Shown here one piece after another: positions 51,882-60,242 of a stretch of 64,000 nt of DNA. The DNA is taken from positions 2,914,001-2,978,000 of the forward strand of contig NZ_CP108364.1 in assembly GCF_035946055.1 (NCBI RefSeq), written 5' to 3'. This stretch comes from Streptomyces sp. NBC_01341 (GTDB lineage Bacteria; Actinomycetota; Actinomycetes; Streptomycetales; Streptomycetaceae). Every line of letters starts with the position of its first letter. The first letter of the stretch is position 1. Below the pieces are notes generated by a model. It saw only the letters and a program-made list of their open reading frames with translations, ran no database searches and was not told the DNA's origin. The position numbers and the translations under genes were made by a program.

Positions 51882-52475
51882 GTGAGCGATCCGAATCCGT
51901 ACGCGGACGACTCATACAAGTGGGGCCCGCCGCAGCCGCCGGGCAATCCGCCCACGATGCCGGACGGACAGGGTTACGGCTACCCGGCGCCGGGCGCCGC
52001 CCCCGCGTACGGCTACCCGCAGCCCCTGCCCGACTCCGCGGCGCAGCCCGGCCCCGGATACGGCTATCCCGGACCGGGGCAGCCGACGCAGCCGGGCTTC
52101 AACCTGCCGGTGCAGCACGGGGGGACCGGCGGGGTGCCCATGCTCTCGTTCGGTGACATCACGGTGATGAACGACGGGATCGTGACGCCGTCCGGCACCA
52201 TGCCGCTGAAGGGCGCGGTGTGGACGGCGACGGACATGTCGCGCACGGAGGAGAAGATCCCCACCGTCGGTATCGTGCTGGCGATCGTCTTCGCGCTGTT
52301 CTGCCTGATCGGCCTGCTGTTCCTCCTGATGAAGGAGAAGCGCACGACCGGTTTCATCCAGGTCACCGTCACCAGCGCCGGCCGCCACCACTCGACGATG
52401 ATCCCGGCGACGGGGCCCGAGACCTTCCAGATGGTCATGTCTCAGGTCAACACCGCGCGTTCGATGAGCGCCTGA
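51882..52475 (+). CDS. membrane protein with Gly/Tyr/Pro-rich repeats
   Basis: 197 residues. N-terminal 80 residues are low complexity with repeated GYGYP units; a beta-rich region (FGDITVMNDGIVTPSGTMPLKGAVW) follows, then one membrane helix (VGIVLAIVFALFCLIGLLFLL) and a short C-terminal domain with TVTSAGRHHST. Related proteins are widespread in actinomycetes without known function. GTG 51882 start. About 400 bp of mostly non-coding sequence separates it from the next gene. Confidence 0.82.
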   Translation: MSDPNPYADDSYKWGPPQPPGNPPTMPDGQGYGYPAPGAAPAYGYPQPLPDSAAQPGPGYGYPGPGQPTQPGFNLPVQHGGTGGVPMLSFGDITVMNDGIVTPSGTMPLKGAVWTATDMSRTEEKIPTVGIVLAIVFALFCLIGLLFLLMKEKRTTGFIQVTVTSAGRHHSTMIPATGPETFQMVMSQVNTARSMSA

Positions 52476-52712
52476 GTTCCGGGGCGGCCCGGCACCGGGC
52501 CGCCGACCGGGTCGCGCGGCCGGCGTCGCGGCCACTGACCGCACCTGGTTCACGCCGGGGACCGCACCACCGGTCTCCGGTTTTCCTGTTTCCGGGCTCT
52601 TCCCACGCGCACCGCCCTGCCGCCCGTGGTGCGGACGGCACACCCTGACGGCCGGTCATCTCGCGCCGCGCACCTCCCTGTACGGCGGTCCGGCCACCCT
52701 TACGCACGCGAC

Positions 52713-52770
52713 TTGAACACGTTCAACAATGGGCCTACAGTCAGTGCGTCATCATTTTGAACGCGTTCAA
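52713..52770 (+). promoter_or_regulatory. promoter with twin TetR operators
   Basis: Two palindromes, TTGAACACGTTCAA (52713-52726, one mismatch) and TTGAACGCGTTCAA (52757-52770, perfect), 44 bp apart centre to centre. TTGAAC (52713-52718) also serves as a -35, and TACAGT (52736-52741) as a -10 with 17-bp spacing, so one operator covers the -35 and the other lies just after the start point. The operon ends with a TetR gene, the likely repressor. Confidence 0.82.
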
Positions 52771-52783
52771 GGGAGGGTGGGGC

Positions 52784-53218
52784 ATGGACCTCACTGTGCT
52801 CGCGTACGTCATCTACCTGCTTGTCAGCGTGGCGCTCACCGTCTGGGTCGCCCGCACGCTGAGCCGCAACGGCAAGATCTTCCTCGCCGACGTGCTCCGG
52901 GGCGACGAGAAGCTCGCCGACGCGGTGAACCACCTGCTGGTGGTCGGCTTCTACCTGCTGAACCTGGGCTTCGTGACCCTCTACCTGAAGAACGCCGGCG
53001 GGGTCGCCGACGCCAGGCAGCTCTTCGAGGCACTGTCGGTGAAGACCGGCACCGTCCTGCTCGTGCTGGGCGCGATGCACCTGGGCAACGTCTACGCCCT
53101 CAACAGGATCCGCCGCCGGCACCTGATGGAACGCGAGCAGACACCGCCGGTGCCGCCGCAGGGCTGGGCCGGCCCCGGCAATCAGGGCCCCTGGGCCGCA
53201 CCCGCCGCCGGGAAGTGA
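52784..53218 (+). CDS. small integral membrane protein of the TetR-controlled operon
   Basis: 144 residues with two to three helices (LTVLAYVIYLLVSVALTVWVA, LLVVGFYLLNLGFVTLYL, TGTVLLVLGAMHLGNVYAL). The C-terminus is Pro/Gly-rich. ATG 52784 follows GGGAGGGTGG. No characterised family. The conserved partner DCC protein and the TetR regulator follow. Function unknown, possibly a membrane stress or lipid-related role; not supported further. Confidence 0.8.
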   Translation: MDLTVLAYVIYLLVSVALTVWVARTLSRNGKIFLADVLRGDEKLADAVNHLLVVGFYLLNLGFVTLYLKNAGGVADARQLFEALSVKTGTVLLVLGAMHLGNVYALNRIRRRHLMEREQTPPVPPQGWAGPGNQGPWAAPAAGK

Positions 53219-53223
53219 GCGAC

Positions 53224-53661
53224 ATGGCCCGTACGCGCTCCGCGGAGCCGCCGGTCGGCCGCCTCACGGTCCTCTACGACGACCGGTGCCCCCTCTGCGT
53301 CCATCTGCGGCAGTGGCTCGGCCGACAGCGTCAGCTCGTGCCCCTCGACCTCGTCCCGGCCGGATCCCAGGAGGCGCGTCAGCGCTTCCCCGGACTCGAC
53401 CGCGGGGGGACGCTCGACGAGATCACCGTCGTCGGTGACGGGGGGCAGGTCTACCGGGGGACCTCCGCCTGGATCGTCTGCCTCTGGGCCCTCGCCGAGC
53501 ACCGCCCCAAGGCCCACTGGCTCACCACCCCGGCGGGACGGCCCTTCGCGAGGGCGACCGTACTCGCCGCGGCGACGTTCCGGTCCGTCACCACGGAGCG
53601 GTGCGGCTCGGCCGGGGCTGCCTGCCGCCCGCCGGATCCAGCGGGCGGATCTCCCGGATAG
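53224..53661 (+). CDS. DCC-family (DUF393) thiol-disulfide oxidoreductase-like protein
   Basis: 145 residues. The DCC motif YDDRCPLC near residues 18-25 gives the family its name; FPGLDRGGTLDEITVVGDGGQVYRG (in part) and later helices complete the thioredoxin-like unit. GGGAAG lies 8 nt before ATG 53224; GTG 53215 in GTGA overlap with the upstream stop would add three residues. Between the membrane protein and TetR genes in one operon. Confidence 0.85.
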   Translation: MARTRSAEPPVGRLTVLYDDRCPLCVHLRQWLGRQRQLVPLDLVPAGSQEARQRFPGLDRGGTLDEITVVGDGGQVYRGTSAWIVCLWALAEHRPKAHWLTTPAGRPFARATVLAAATFRSVTTERCGSAGAACRPPDPAGGSPG

Positions 53662-53692
53662 CCTTGGACCCGTGGTGAAGGAAGAGGAGAAC

Positions 53693-54430
53693 GTGGCTGA
53701 CGCGAACACGGCGAAGCCGGCCGGGGCCGGCAGGGTCTCCAAGGCGTCCAACGCCTCCAAGAGCGAGCAGACCCGCACACTGATCCTGGAGACCGCGCTC
53801 CGGCTCTTCGAGGAGCGCGGGTACGACAGGACCACGATGCGGGCCATCGCCCAGGAGGCGGGCGTCTCCGTGGGGAACGCCTACTACTACTTCTCCTCGA
53901 AGGAACACCTGGTCCAGGGCTTCTACGACCGGATCGCCGCCGAACACGCGACCGCCGTCCAGCCGGTCCTGCAGGGAGACGCCGATCTCGCCGTCCGCAT
54001 CCGGGGTGTGCTGCTGGGCTGGCTGGACGTGGCCCAGCAGTACCACCGGTTCGCGGCCCAGTTCTTCAAGAACGCCGCCGACCCCGAGAGCCCGCTCTCA
54101 CCGTTCTCGGAGGACTCCGTCGCCGCCCGCGAGGCCGCGATCTCGATCCACCGGCGCTGCCTGGCCGGCTCGGACATCAAGCGCGACCCCGAGCTGGACC
54201 AGCTGCTGCCGCAGCTGATGTGGCTGATGCAGATGGGACTGGTGCTGTTCTGGGTCTACGACCGGACCGAGAACACCGAGCGCAGCCGCCGGCTGGTGGA
54301 GCGCACCGCACCGCTCGCCGCACGGGCGATCGCACTCTCCCGGTTCCGGGTGCTGCGACCGCTCGTGCGGCAGGTTCACGACGTGCTGGTGGAGTTCATG
54401 CCCGGGGCCCGGGACGTCAGATCCAGCTGA
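53693..54430 (+). CDS. TetR-family regulator, probable autorepressor
   Basis: 245 residues from GTG 53693 (AGGAG 4 nt upstream). N-terminal DNA-binding domain: TRTLILETALRLFEERGYDRTTMRAIAQEAGVSVGNAYYYF, seen in part with HTH TMRAIAQEAGVSVGNAYYYF. C-terminal ligand domain from about residue 80. It closes the operon whose promoter has two palindromic operators, so negative autoregulation is likely. Its 3' end overlaps the convergent substrate-binding protein gene by 14 bp. Confidence 0.92.
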   Translation: MADANTAKPAGAGRVSKASNASKSEQTRTLILETALRLFEERGYDRTTMRAIAQEAGVSVGNAYYYFSSKEHLVQGFYDRIAAEHATAVQPVLQGDADLAVRIRGVLLGWLDVAQQYHRFAAQFFKNAADPESPLSPFSEDSVAAREAAISIHRRCLAGSDIKRDPELDQLLPQLMWLMQMGLVLFWVYDRTENTERSRRLVERTAPLAARAIALSRFRVLRPLVRQVHDVLVEFMPGARDVRSS

Positions 54431-55970
54431 GTTCCCAGAGCCGCCAGATCCCGGTGCCGTCCGAGAGGTACTGGGAGCCGGACACCTCCGGGGTGGCGAC
54501 GACGTAGTCCTTCTTCTGCCACAGCGGGATCAGCGGCACGTCCTCGCCGACCAGCTGCTGAAGTTCCTTGAAGTCGGACGACGTGCGACTGCGGTCGCTG
54601 TACTGCTGCGTGGACGTGATCAGCCGGTCCATCTTCTCGCTGACGTAGCCGTTGTGGAGGCTGCTGTCGCGGCCGACGAGCGGCTGGCTGAAGGTGTCGG
54701 AGTCGGGGAAGTCGGGGAGCCAGCCGACGGTGTAGGCGTCGTAGTCGCCCGCCGCGTAGCCCTTCTGGAAGGCCTGCCACTCCACGGCCTTCTCGGTGAC
54801 CTTGAACAGCCCGTCCTTCTCCATCTGGCGGACCAGCTCGGCGCTCTCCGCCTTGTTCGCGTCGTCGTCGCGGTGGGCGAAGACGAGGGGCAGCGGGATC
54901 TTCACACCCGCCTCCCGCATGAGCGCCCTGGCGCGCTTCGCGTCGGGCTGCGGGTAGGCGTCGAAGAAGGGCGTGCTGTGCCCGATGTAGCCCTGGGGGA
55001 TCAGCGAGTAGAGCGGCTCGACGGTGCTGTGGTAGACGTCGCCGACCAGCGGACCGCGGTCGATGATCCACGCGAGGGCCTGACGGACCCGCTTGTCCGC
55101 GAGCGGCGAGTCGGCGCGGACGTTGAAGACCAGGTTGCGGATCTCGGCACTGTCCGCCTCGGTGACGCGCTGTTCGGTGGCACCGGGGTCGAGCTGGGCG
55201 AGCTTGTCGGCGGGCAGCTGGCGGTGCGTCACATCGACCTCGCCGGCCTGCCAGGCGGCCTGGAGCTGGTCGGATCCCCCGAAGTAACGGATGTCGACCG
55301 CCACGCCGGTCCTCTTCAGCGCGCCCCTGTAGGCGGGGTTGGGCTGCAGCTCGGCCTGCACCCCGGGCTCGTACGCCTTCAGGATGTACGGCCCCGAGCC
55401 GTCGACCTGGTTCCCTGTGCGGAGCTTGTCCTTCGGGTAGGTGCTGGGGTCCACGATCGACCCGGCACCCGTCGCGAGCTTCTGCGGGAAGGTCGCGTCC
55501 CGGGCCGAGAGGTTGAACGTGACGGTGCGCCCCTCGGTCACGACCGAGGCGAGATTGGGAAAGAGCACCGAAGGACCCACGTCCGCCTTGATCTTGAGCA
55601 TGCGGTCGAAGGAGTACTTCACGTCCGCGACGGTGATCTTGCGGCCGCTGGAGAACGTCAGGTCGTCCCGCAGCGTGCACTGGTAGGTCTGGAGTTTCTG
55701 GCCGACGAACCCGCAGCTCTCGGCCGCGTCCGGCTCCGGCACGATGGCCCCGGACCTGAAGGTCAGCAGCGACTGGTACAGGTTGCTGTAGATGGCCCAG
55801 GAACCGGCGTCGTAGGCGCCGGCCGGGTCGAGCGAGGTCACCTCGTCGGACGTGCCGACCTTGATGGGGTCCTCGTCCACCTCGTCCGAGGGGAGCAGCT
55901 GCCAGCCGCCGAATCCGACGATGGCCAGTACCGCGATTATCGCGAGAATCCGTATTCGGATCGACCGCAT
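54417..55970 (-). CDS. ABC transporter substrate-binding protein, family 5
   Basis: 517 residues, SBP_bac_5 fold: TSDEVTSLDPAGAYDAGSWAIYSNLYQSLL, seen in part, KITVADVKYSFDRML, GSGPYILKAYEPG and WLPDFPDSDTFSQPL. The N-terminus (IRIRILAIIAVLAIVGFGGW) is a signal anchor with no lipobox cysteine, so it is unlike usual Gram-positive binding lipoproteins. No permease or ATPase is near, so it is an orphan; it may serve another peptide transporter. AAGGGAG lies upstream of ATG 55970. Confidence 0.88.
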   Translation of the reverse strand: MRSIRIRILAIIAVLAIVGFGGWQLLPSDEVDEDPIKVGTSDEVTSLDPAGAYDAGSWAIYSNLYQSLLTFRSGAIVPEPDAAESCGFVGQKLQTYQCTLRDDLTFSSGRKITVADVKYSFDRMLKIKADVGPSVLFPNLASVVTEGRTVTFNLSARDATFPQKLATGAGSIVDPSTYPKDKLRTGNQVDGSGPYILKAYEPGVQAELQPNPAYRGALKRTGVAVDIRYFGGSDQLQAAWQAGEVDVTHRQLPADKLAQLDPGATEQRVTEADSAEIRNLVFNVRADSPLADKRVRQALAWIIDRGPLVGDVYHSTVEPLYSLIPQGYIGHSTPFFDAYPQPDAKRARALMREAGVKIPLPLVFAHRDDDANKAESAELVRQMEKDGLFKVTEKAVEWQAFQKGYAAGDYDAYTVGWLPDFPDSDTFSQPLVGRDSSLHNGYVSEKMDRLITSTQQYSDRSRTSSDFKELQQLVGEDVPLIPLWQKKDYVVATPEVSGSQYLSDGTGIWRLWELSWI

Positions 55971-56209
55971 GTGCCGTGCTCTCCCTTACCAGCCCCGCGT
56001 CGGCTCATGTGCGGAAATCACGCACATCGCCGCATCTTTCCACTCACCCAATCACACGATATTCACATCTGGAAGTCCGAGAGCGATGCCGACCGTGACT
56101 TGTTCGCCAAAAGTGCCGTTCCGAGATCAAATTGAGTTGCACACAGCCTTCTCACAGCGATTTCGTCGCTGAATGTGAAGCCGGTGTGTGGTTTCCGTGT
56201 CCGGGTGAC

Positions 56210-57571
56210 TCAGGCCTGGCGGGAGGCGAGTTCCACCACGGTGATGTCGGACGGCGCGCCGACGCGCACCGGCGGGCCCCAGGCGCCCGCACCCCGGGAG
56301 ACGTACAACTGCGTGTCGCCGTAGCGTTCGAGGCCCGCGACCGTGGGGTTCGCGAGCTCGGCCACCAGGTTGCCGGGCCAGAGCTGGCCCCCGTGGGTGT
56401 GGCCGGAGAGCTGCAGTCCCACTCCGTACTCGACGGCGTCGTCGATGACGACGGGCTGGTGCGCGAGGAGGACGGAGGCGCGGCCGCGGTCCCGGTCGCC
56501 GAGGGCGCGGGCGAAGTCCGGTCCCTGCCCCTCGCTTTCACCGGCGATGTCGTTGACCCCCGCGAGATCGAAGCCGCCGATCTCGACGCGGGCGTTCTCC
56601 AGCGGGTGCAGGCCCAGTTCGCGGACGTGATCGACCCACTGGGCCGCGCCGGAGAAGTACTCGTGGTTGCCGGTCACGAAGTAGCTGCCGTGACGGGCCT
56701 CCAGATCGGCGAGCGGTTCGGCGGCGGAGCCGAGGTCCGCGACCGAGCCGTCGACGAGGTCCCCGACGACCGCGACGAGATCGGAACCGGTGGCGTTGAT
56801 CGTGTCGACGATGCGCCGGGTGTGCGCACGGCCCAGGACCGGGCCGAGGTGGATGTCACTGACCACGGCGATCCTGAAGCCGTGTGCGGAGCGCGGGAGC
56901 CCGGCCAGCGGCACGGTGACCCGCTTGACCCGGGGGCCGCGCAGGACACCGTACGTGCCGTATCCGACCGTGCCCAGGCCGGCGAGGGCAGCGGCCCCGC
57001 CGACGGCTCGGGCGACGAACAGCCGGCGGGAGGGGTCTGCGGCCTTCGGGGTGTCGCCGGCCTCCGGGGAGCCCGGGACGGGGGCGACGTCCCTCGCGGC
57101 CTCATGGGCGGTGGCCTTTGGCGCGGGCGGCGTTCCGGGCCCGTCGGCGGGGGTCGTGAGGGTGCCGTTCACCGGACGCGTGACGGAGACCGCCTCGGCG
57201 ACCCGCCCCGGCGTACCGGCGCTGCCCGGAACCGGTTCGGCGGTCCCCGTCCGGTGCGCGAGGACACGGCGCAGGACGGGGCGTACGGCTTCTCCGGCCA
57301 GCAGGGCGAGCGTCAGGTAGAGCAGGGCGGCCAGCCACAGGTAACCCGGCCAGGCCAGCACCTGCTGAACGGCGAAGGGGAACCCGGTCCGGCCCGAGAC
57401 GAGGGCGCCCACGGACAGCAGCGGCAGCACGAACGCCGCGGCGGTGCCTGCGCGGCGCGCGGGACCGCCCGGTTCCGTCGTGTCACCGATCAGCCGTCGC
57501 CACACGTAGCGGTGCACCAGGACGAGCAGGGCGAGGACCGCCACCGCCACGAGCACGAAGACCACAACCAC
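56210..57571 (-). CDS. membrane-bound metallophosphoesterase
   Basis: 453 residues. Several N-terminal helices (VVVVFVLVAVAVLALLVLVH; VLPLLSVGALVSG; LWLAALLYLTLALLAG), a linker, another helix, and a calcineurin-type domain: AVVSDIHLGPVLG, VAVVGDLVDGS, VTGNHEYFSG, LLAHQPV and LSGHTHGGQLWP. Extracytoplasmic phosphoesterase, related to YkuE/YaeI. GTG 57571 is chosen because GGGGGAG lies 5 nt before it; GTG 57604 is in frame. Confidence 0.9.
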   Translation of the reverse strand: MVVVFVLVAVAVLALLVLVHRYVWRRLIGDTTEPGGPARRAGTAAAFVLPLLSVGALVSGRTGFPFAVQQVLAWPGYLWLAALLYLTLALLAGEAVRPVLRRVLAHRTGTAEPVPGSAGTPGRVAEAVSVTRPVNGTLTTPADGPGTPPAPKATAHEAARDVAPVPGSPEAGDTPKAADPSRRLFVARAVGGAAALAGLGTVGYGTYGVLRGPRVKRVTVPLAGLPRSAHGFRIAVVSDIHLGPVLGRAHTRRIVDTINATGSDLVAVVGDLVDGSVADLGSAAEPLADLEARHGSYFVTGNHEYFSGAAQWVDHVRELGLHPLENARVEIGGFDLAGVNDIAGESEGQGPDFARALGDRDRGRASVLLAHQPVVIDDAVEYGVGLQLSGHTHGGQLWPGNLVAELANPTVAGLERYGDTQLYVSRGAGAWGPPVRVGAPSDITVVELASRQA

Positions 57572-57622
57572 GAACGCTCCCCCGCTGAAATCCCGTCCTG
57601 GCACCGGTGGGCGCCCGGCCCG

Positions 57623-57868
57623 TCATCTGCTGTCGCGACGCAAAGCCCTGACACCACGGAACCCGATGACTCCGACGGCCGTCCCCAGAAGAAACGAGGC
57701 GATGGCGAGCAGGAGATGGACCCAGAAGTAGGCGGTCGGTCCACCCGCGTCGTCGAACGCGAGCCCGCTGCCGTCCTTCCACAGGTTCTTTGCAAAGGTG
57801 ATCCAGATGAACCAGCTCCACACCCCGAACACGAGCAGGAACCAGGACACGGGGCGGCTGAGCTTCAT
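57623..57868 (-). CDS. small two-helix membrane protein
   Basis: 81 residues, two helices (VSWFLLVFGVWSWFIWITFA; FWVHLLLAIASFLLGTAVGVIG) and a basic C-terminus. Conserved in Streptomyces next to the D-Ala-D-Ala carboxypeptidase gene, from which it diverges. ATG 57868. Ends 18 bp before the phosphoesterase frame opens, so the two may be co-transcribed. Function unknown. Confidence 0.8.
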   Translation of the reverse strand: MKLSRPVSWFLLVFGVWSWFIWITFAKNLWKDGSGLAFDDAGGPTAYFWVHLLLAIASFLLGTAVGVIGFRGVRALRRDSR

Positions 57869-57989
57869 ACGATCAGTATCTCCGCAGCGCTCCAGGCCGG
57901 TCGCCCGGGGTGGGCTGTCCCGGCGGAATGCACGGCGGGTCAGGGCATCCGGGTCCCGATCCTCAGCAACGCCATGTACGTTTCCGACC

Positions 57990-59237
57990 GTGCCTGCTCT
58001 GAAAAAGACCGTAATGACGGTCCTCTCTGCCGCGTTGCTGTCCGTATGTGTCGCCGGTCCCGCAGGGGCGGCCGACAAGGACAAGACCGACGACAAACAG
58101 CCGAAGCCGACCGGTCCCATGTCGACCGTGGGCGGCAAGCGGCTGGGCGAGGCGGGCACCCAGGTCCAGCTGGGCCCCGGCGCCCCGGTCCTGCCGAAGA
58201 AGCTCACCGGGCGGTCGTGGATCGTCGCGAACGCGGAGAACGGGGAAGTGCTCGCCGCGCACAACGCCCACTGGCGGCTGCCGCCCGCCTCGACGCTGAA
58301 GATGCTCTTCGCCGACACGGTCCTGCCCGCCCTGCAGCCGAAGTCCCTGACCCACATGGTGACCGCGGACGAACTGGCCGGGGTCGGCGAGGGCAGCAGC
58401 CTGGTGGGCGTGAAGGAGGACCAGGCCTACACGGTGCACGACCTGTGGCTCGGCGTGTTCCTGCGTTCGGGCAACGACGCGGTGCACGTGCTGTCCGAGA
58501 TGTACGGCGGCGTGCCCGCCACGGTCTCCGCGATGCAGCGGCACGCCGAGGAACTGCAGGCCCTCGACACCCGGGTCGTCTCCCCCGACGGCTACGACTC
58601 CCCGAACCAGGTCTCCAGCGCGTACGACCTGACGCTGTTCGCCCGCAGCGGCATGCAGAAGGCGGACTTCCGCGAGTACGCCGCGACGGCGACTGCGGAC
58701 TTCCCGGGTGCCCGGAAGAAGGGCAAGAAGCGCGAGACCTTCGAGATTCAGAACACCAACCGGCTGATCACGGGTGACATCGGCGTGGAGCCGTACAAGG
58801 GGATCGCCGGGGTCAAGAACGGCTACACCACCCACGCGGGCAACACCTTCACCGGCATCGCCGAACGCGACGGCAAGGTCCTGCTCGTCACCGTCATGAA
58901 CCCGTCGGCGGACGAGAGCCACGCCGTCTACAAGGAGGCCGCGCACCTGCTCGACTGGGGCTTCGCGGCGGACGGCAAGGTGACCCCGGTCGGCGAGCTC
59001 GTCCCCCCGAAGTCCGCCGTGACCGGGCCCGCGAAGGACTCCGCGCCTGCGGCCGGCGCCGGCAAGGCGGAGAAGAAGCACGCGGCCTCCACGGCCGCCG
59101 CCGCATCCGGCTCCAGCGGGGTCTGGACGGCCCTGTCGATCGTCGGCGGGCTGCTGGTGGTCCTGGCGGCCGGAGTGTTCCTCGTCAACCGGCGCTGGCC
59201 CCTGCCGGACCTGGTGCGCCGTCTTCCCCGTCGCTGA
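57990..59237 (+). CDS. D-alanyl-D-alanine carboxypeptidase (PBP5-like)
   Basis: 415 residues. Signal peptide (TVLSAALLSVCVAGPAGA), penicillin-binding domain with SxxK in PASTLKML, SxN in RSGND, and KNG (VKNGYTTHAG) in place of KTG, then a linker and a C-terminal membrane helix (TALSIVGGLLVVLAAGVFLV). It trims pentapeptide stems at the cell surface. A -10-like TACGTT lies 7-8 nt before GTG 57990, so the mRNA may be leaderless. Tail overlaps the yihY gene by 53 bp, end to end. Confidence 0.93.
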   Translation: MPALKKTVMTVLSAALLSVCVAGPAGAADKDKTDDKQPKPTGPMSTVGGKRLGEAGTQVQLGPGAPVLPKKLTGRSWIVANAENGEVLAAHNAHWRLPPASTLKMLFADTVLPALQPKSLTHMVTADELAGVGEGSSLVGVKEDQAYTVHDLWLGVFLRSGNDAVHVLSEMYGGVPATVSAMQRHAEELQALDTRVVSPDGYDSPNQVSSAYDLTLFARSGMQKADFREYAATATADFPGARKKGKKRETFEIQNTNRLITGDIGVEPYKGIAGVKNGYTTHAGNTFTGIAERDGKVLLVTVMNPSADESHAVYKEAAHLLDWGFAADGKVTPVGELVPPKSAVTGPAKDSAPAAGAGKAEKKHAASTAAAASGSSGVWTALSIVGGLLVVLAAGVFLVNRRWPLPDLVRRLPRR

Positions 59238-60114
59238 CCTCCTCGGGAGCCGGTTCGTCACCGCCCTTGCCCGGCGTCGCCGTCCAGGCGGCGCAGACGA
59301 GCAGCAACTTGGCGCTGAAGTTGATCCACAGAAGCAGCGCGATGGGCACGCCGAAGGCGCCGTACATGCTCTTCGACGCCACGTCCCGGATGTAGCTGCC
59401 CAGCAGCAGCTTGAGGAGTTCGAAGCCGACGGCGCCGACCAGGCCGGCGACGATCAGCCGGCGTCGCGGGGGCTCGACGCCCGGCAGCAGGGTCAGCAGG
59501 TAGAGGAGCAGCAGGAAGTCGGCGCAGACCGCCACGGCCACGGCGGCCACCTGGAGCAGGATCCCGCCCGCACCGTTCTCCGGGATGCCCAGCCGGTCGG
59601 CCGTCCAGCCGATGGCGGTCGAGGCGACGGTGGACACGGCGAGGGTCGCGAGCGCCGCGCCGCCGAGGCCGAGCAGCAGTCCGGCGTCCTTGAGCTTGCG
59701 GACGACCGGATTGCCCTCGTCGACGTCGTCCTTCTCCCACACCGCGCGCAGGCAGTCGCGCATCGAGCCGATCCAGCCGATGCCGGTGAAGAGCAGCAGC
59801 AGACCGGCGACCACGCCGATGGTGCCCGCGTGGGCCACGAGGTTCTCGATGCCGAGCTGGTCGGAGATACCCGGTACCTGCTGGGCGAGCTTGTCCTCGA
59901 TCCTGTCCAGCTGCTCGGTCGACAGCAGAGCGGCCCCGACCGCGGCGCCGACCGCGATCAGCGGGAAGAGCGCGAGGAAGCTGAGGAAGGTGATCGCCGC
60001 CGCGAGCCTGGCCCAGTGCACCCGTTCCAGCGTCTCGTAGGAGCGCCAGGCGTGCGTCTCCATGAGCCGTGCGACGAGCGGCCCGACGACGGGGAGTCTT
60101 TTCAGCCAGTCCAT
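59185..60114 (-). CDS. YihY/virulence factor BrkB family membrane protein
   Basis: 309 residues with six helices. YETLERVHWARLAAAITFLSFLALFPLI is the family start, and GPRR-type loop VEPPRRRLIVAGLVGAVGFELLKLLLGSYI and LLLWINFSAKLLLVCAAW complete the pattern. The C-terminal tail (EEVSDGEDGAPG) overlaps the 3' end of the carboxypeptidase. Function of the family is not settled. Divergent from dprE1 with about 130 bp between. Confidence 0.92.
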   Translation of the reverse strand: MDWLKRLPVVGPLVARLMETHAWRSYETLERVHWARLAAAITFLSFLALFPLIAVGAAVGAALLSTEQLDRIEDKLAQQVPGISDQLGIENLVAHAGTIGVVAGLLLLFTGIGWIGSMRDCLRAVWEKDDVDEGNPVVRKLKDAGLLLGLGGAALATLAVSTVASTAIGWTADRLGIPENGAGGILLQVAAVAVAVCADFLLLLYLLTLLPGVEPPRRRLIVAGLVGAVGFELLKLLLGSYIRDVASKSMYGAFGVPIALLLWINFSAKLLLVCAAWTATPGKGGDEPAPEEVSDGEDGAPGPAGASAG

Positions 60115-60242
60115 GACCTACGCGTACCCCTCCGGGGCCGGAAAACCGGCGTCGGAGGGCCCGCGCATCGCCAATCACCCATTTCGGTGAGTGCTGTAAC
60201 AAATCCCTCAAAAGGGTTTTCTCTGGCGATACCGTCACGTTC

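Noticed and set aside
51882..52080. Possible tandem DNA repeat in the GYGYP-coding region
   Set aside because: The repetition is at the protein level, low-complexity Gly/Tyr/Pro; the DNA units are not regular enough for a distinct repeat element.
56132..58777. 881-codon plus-strand frame across the phosphoesterase and carboxypeptidase
   Set aside because: Joins antisense and out-of-frame sequence of three recognised genes; no domain.
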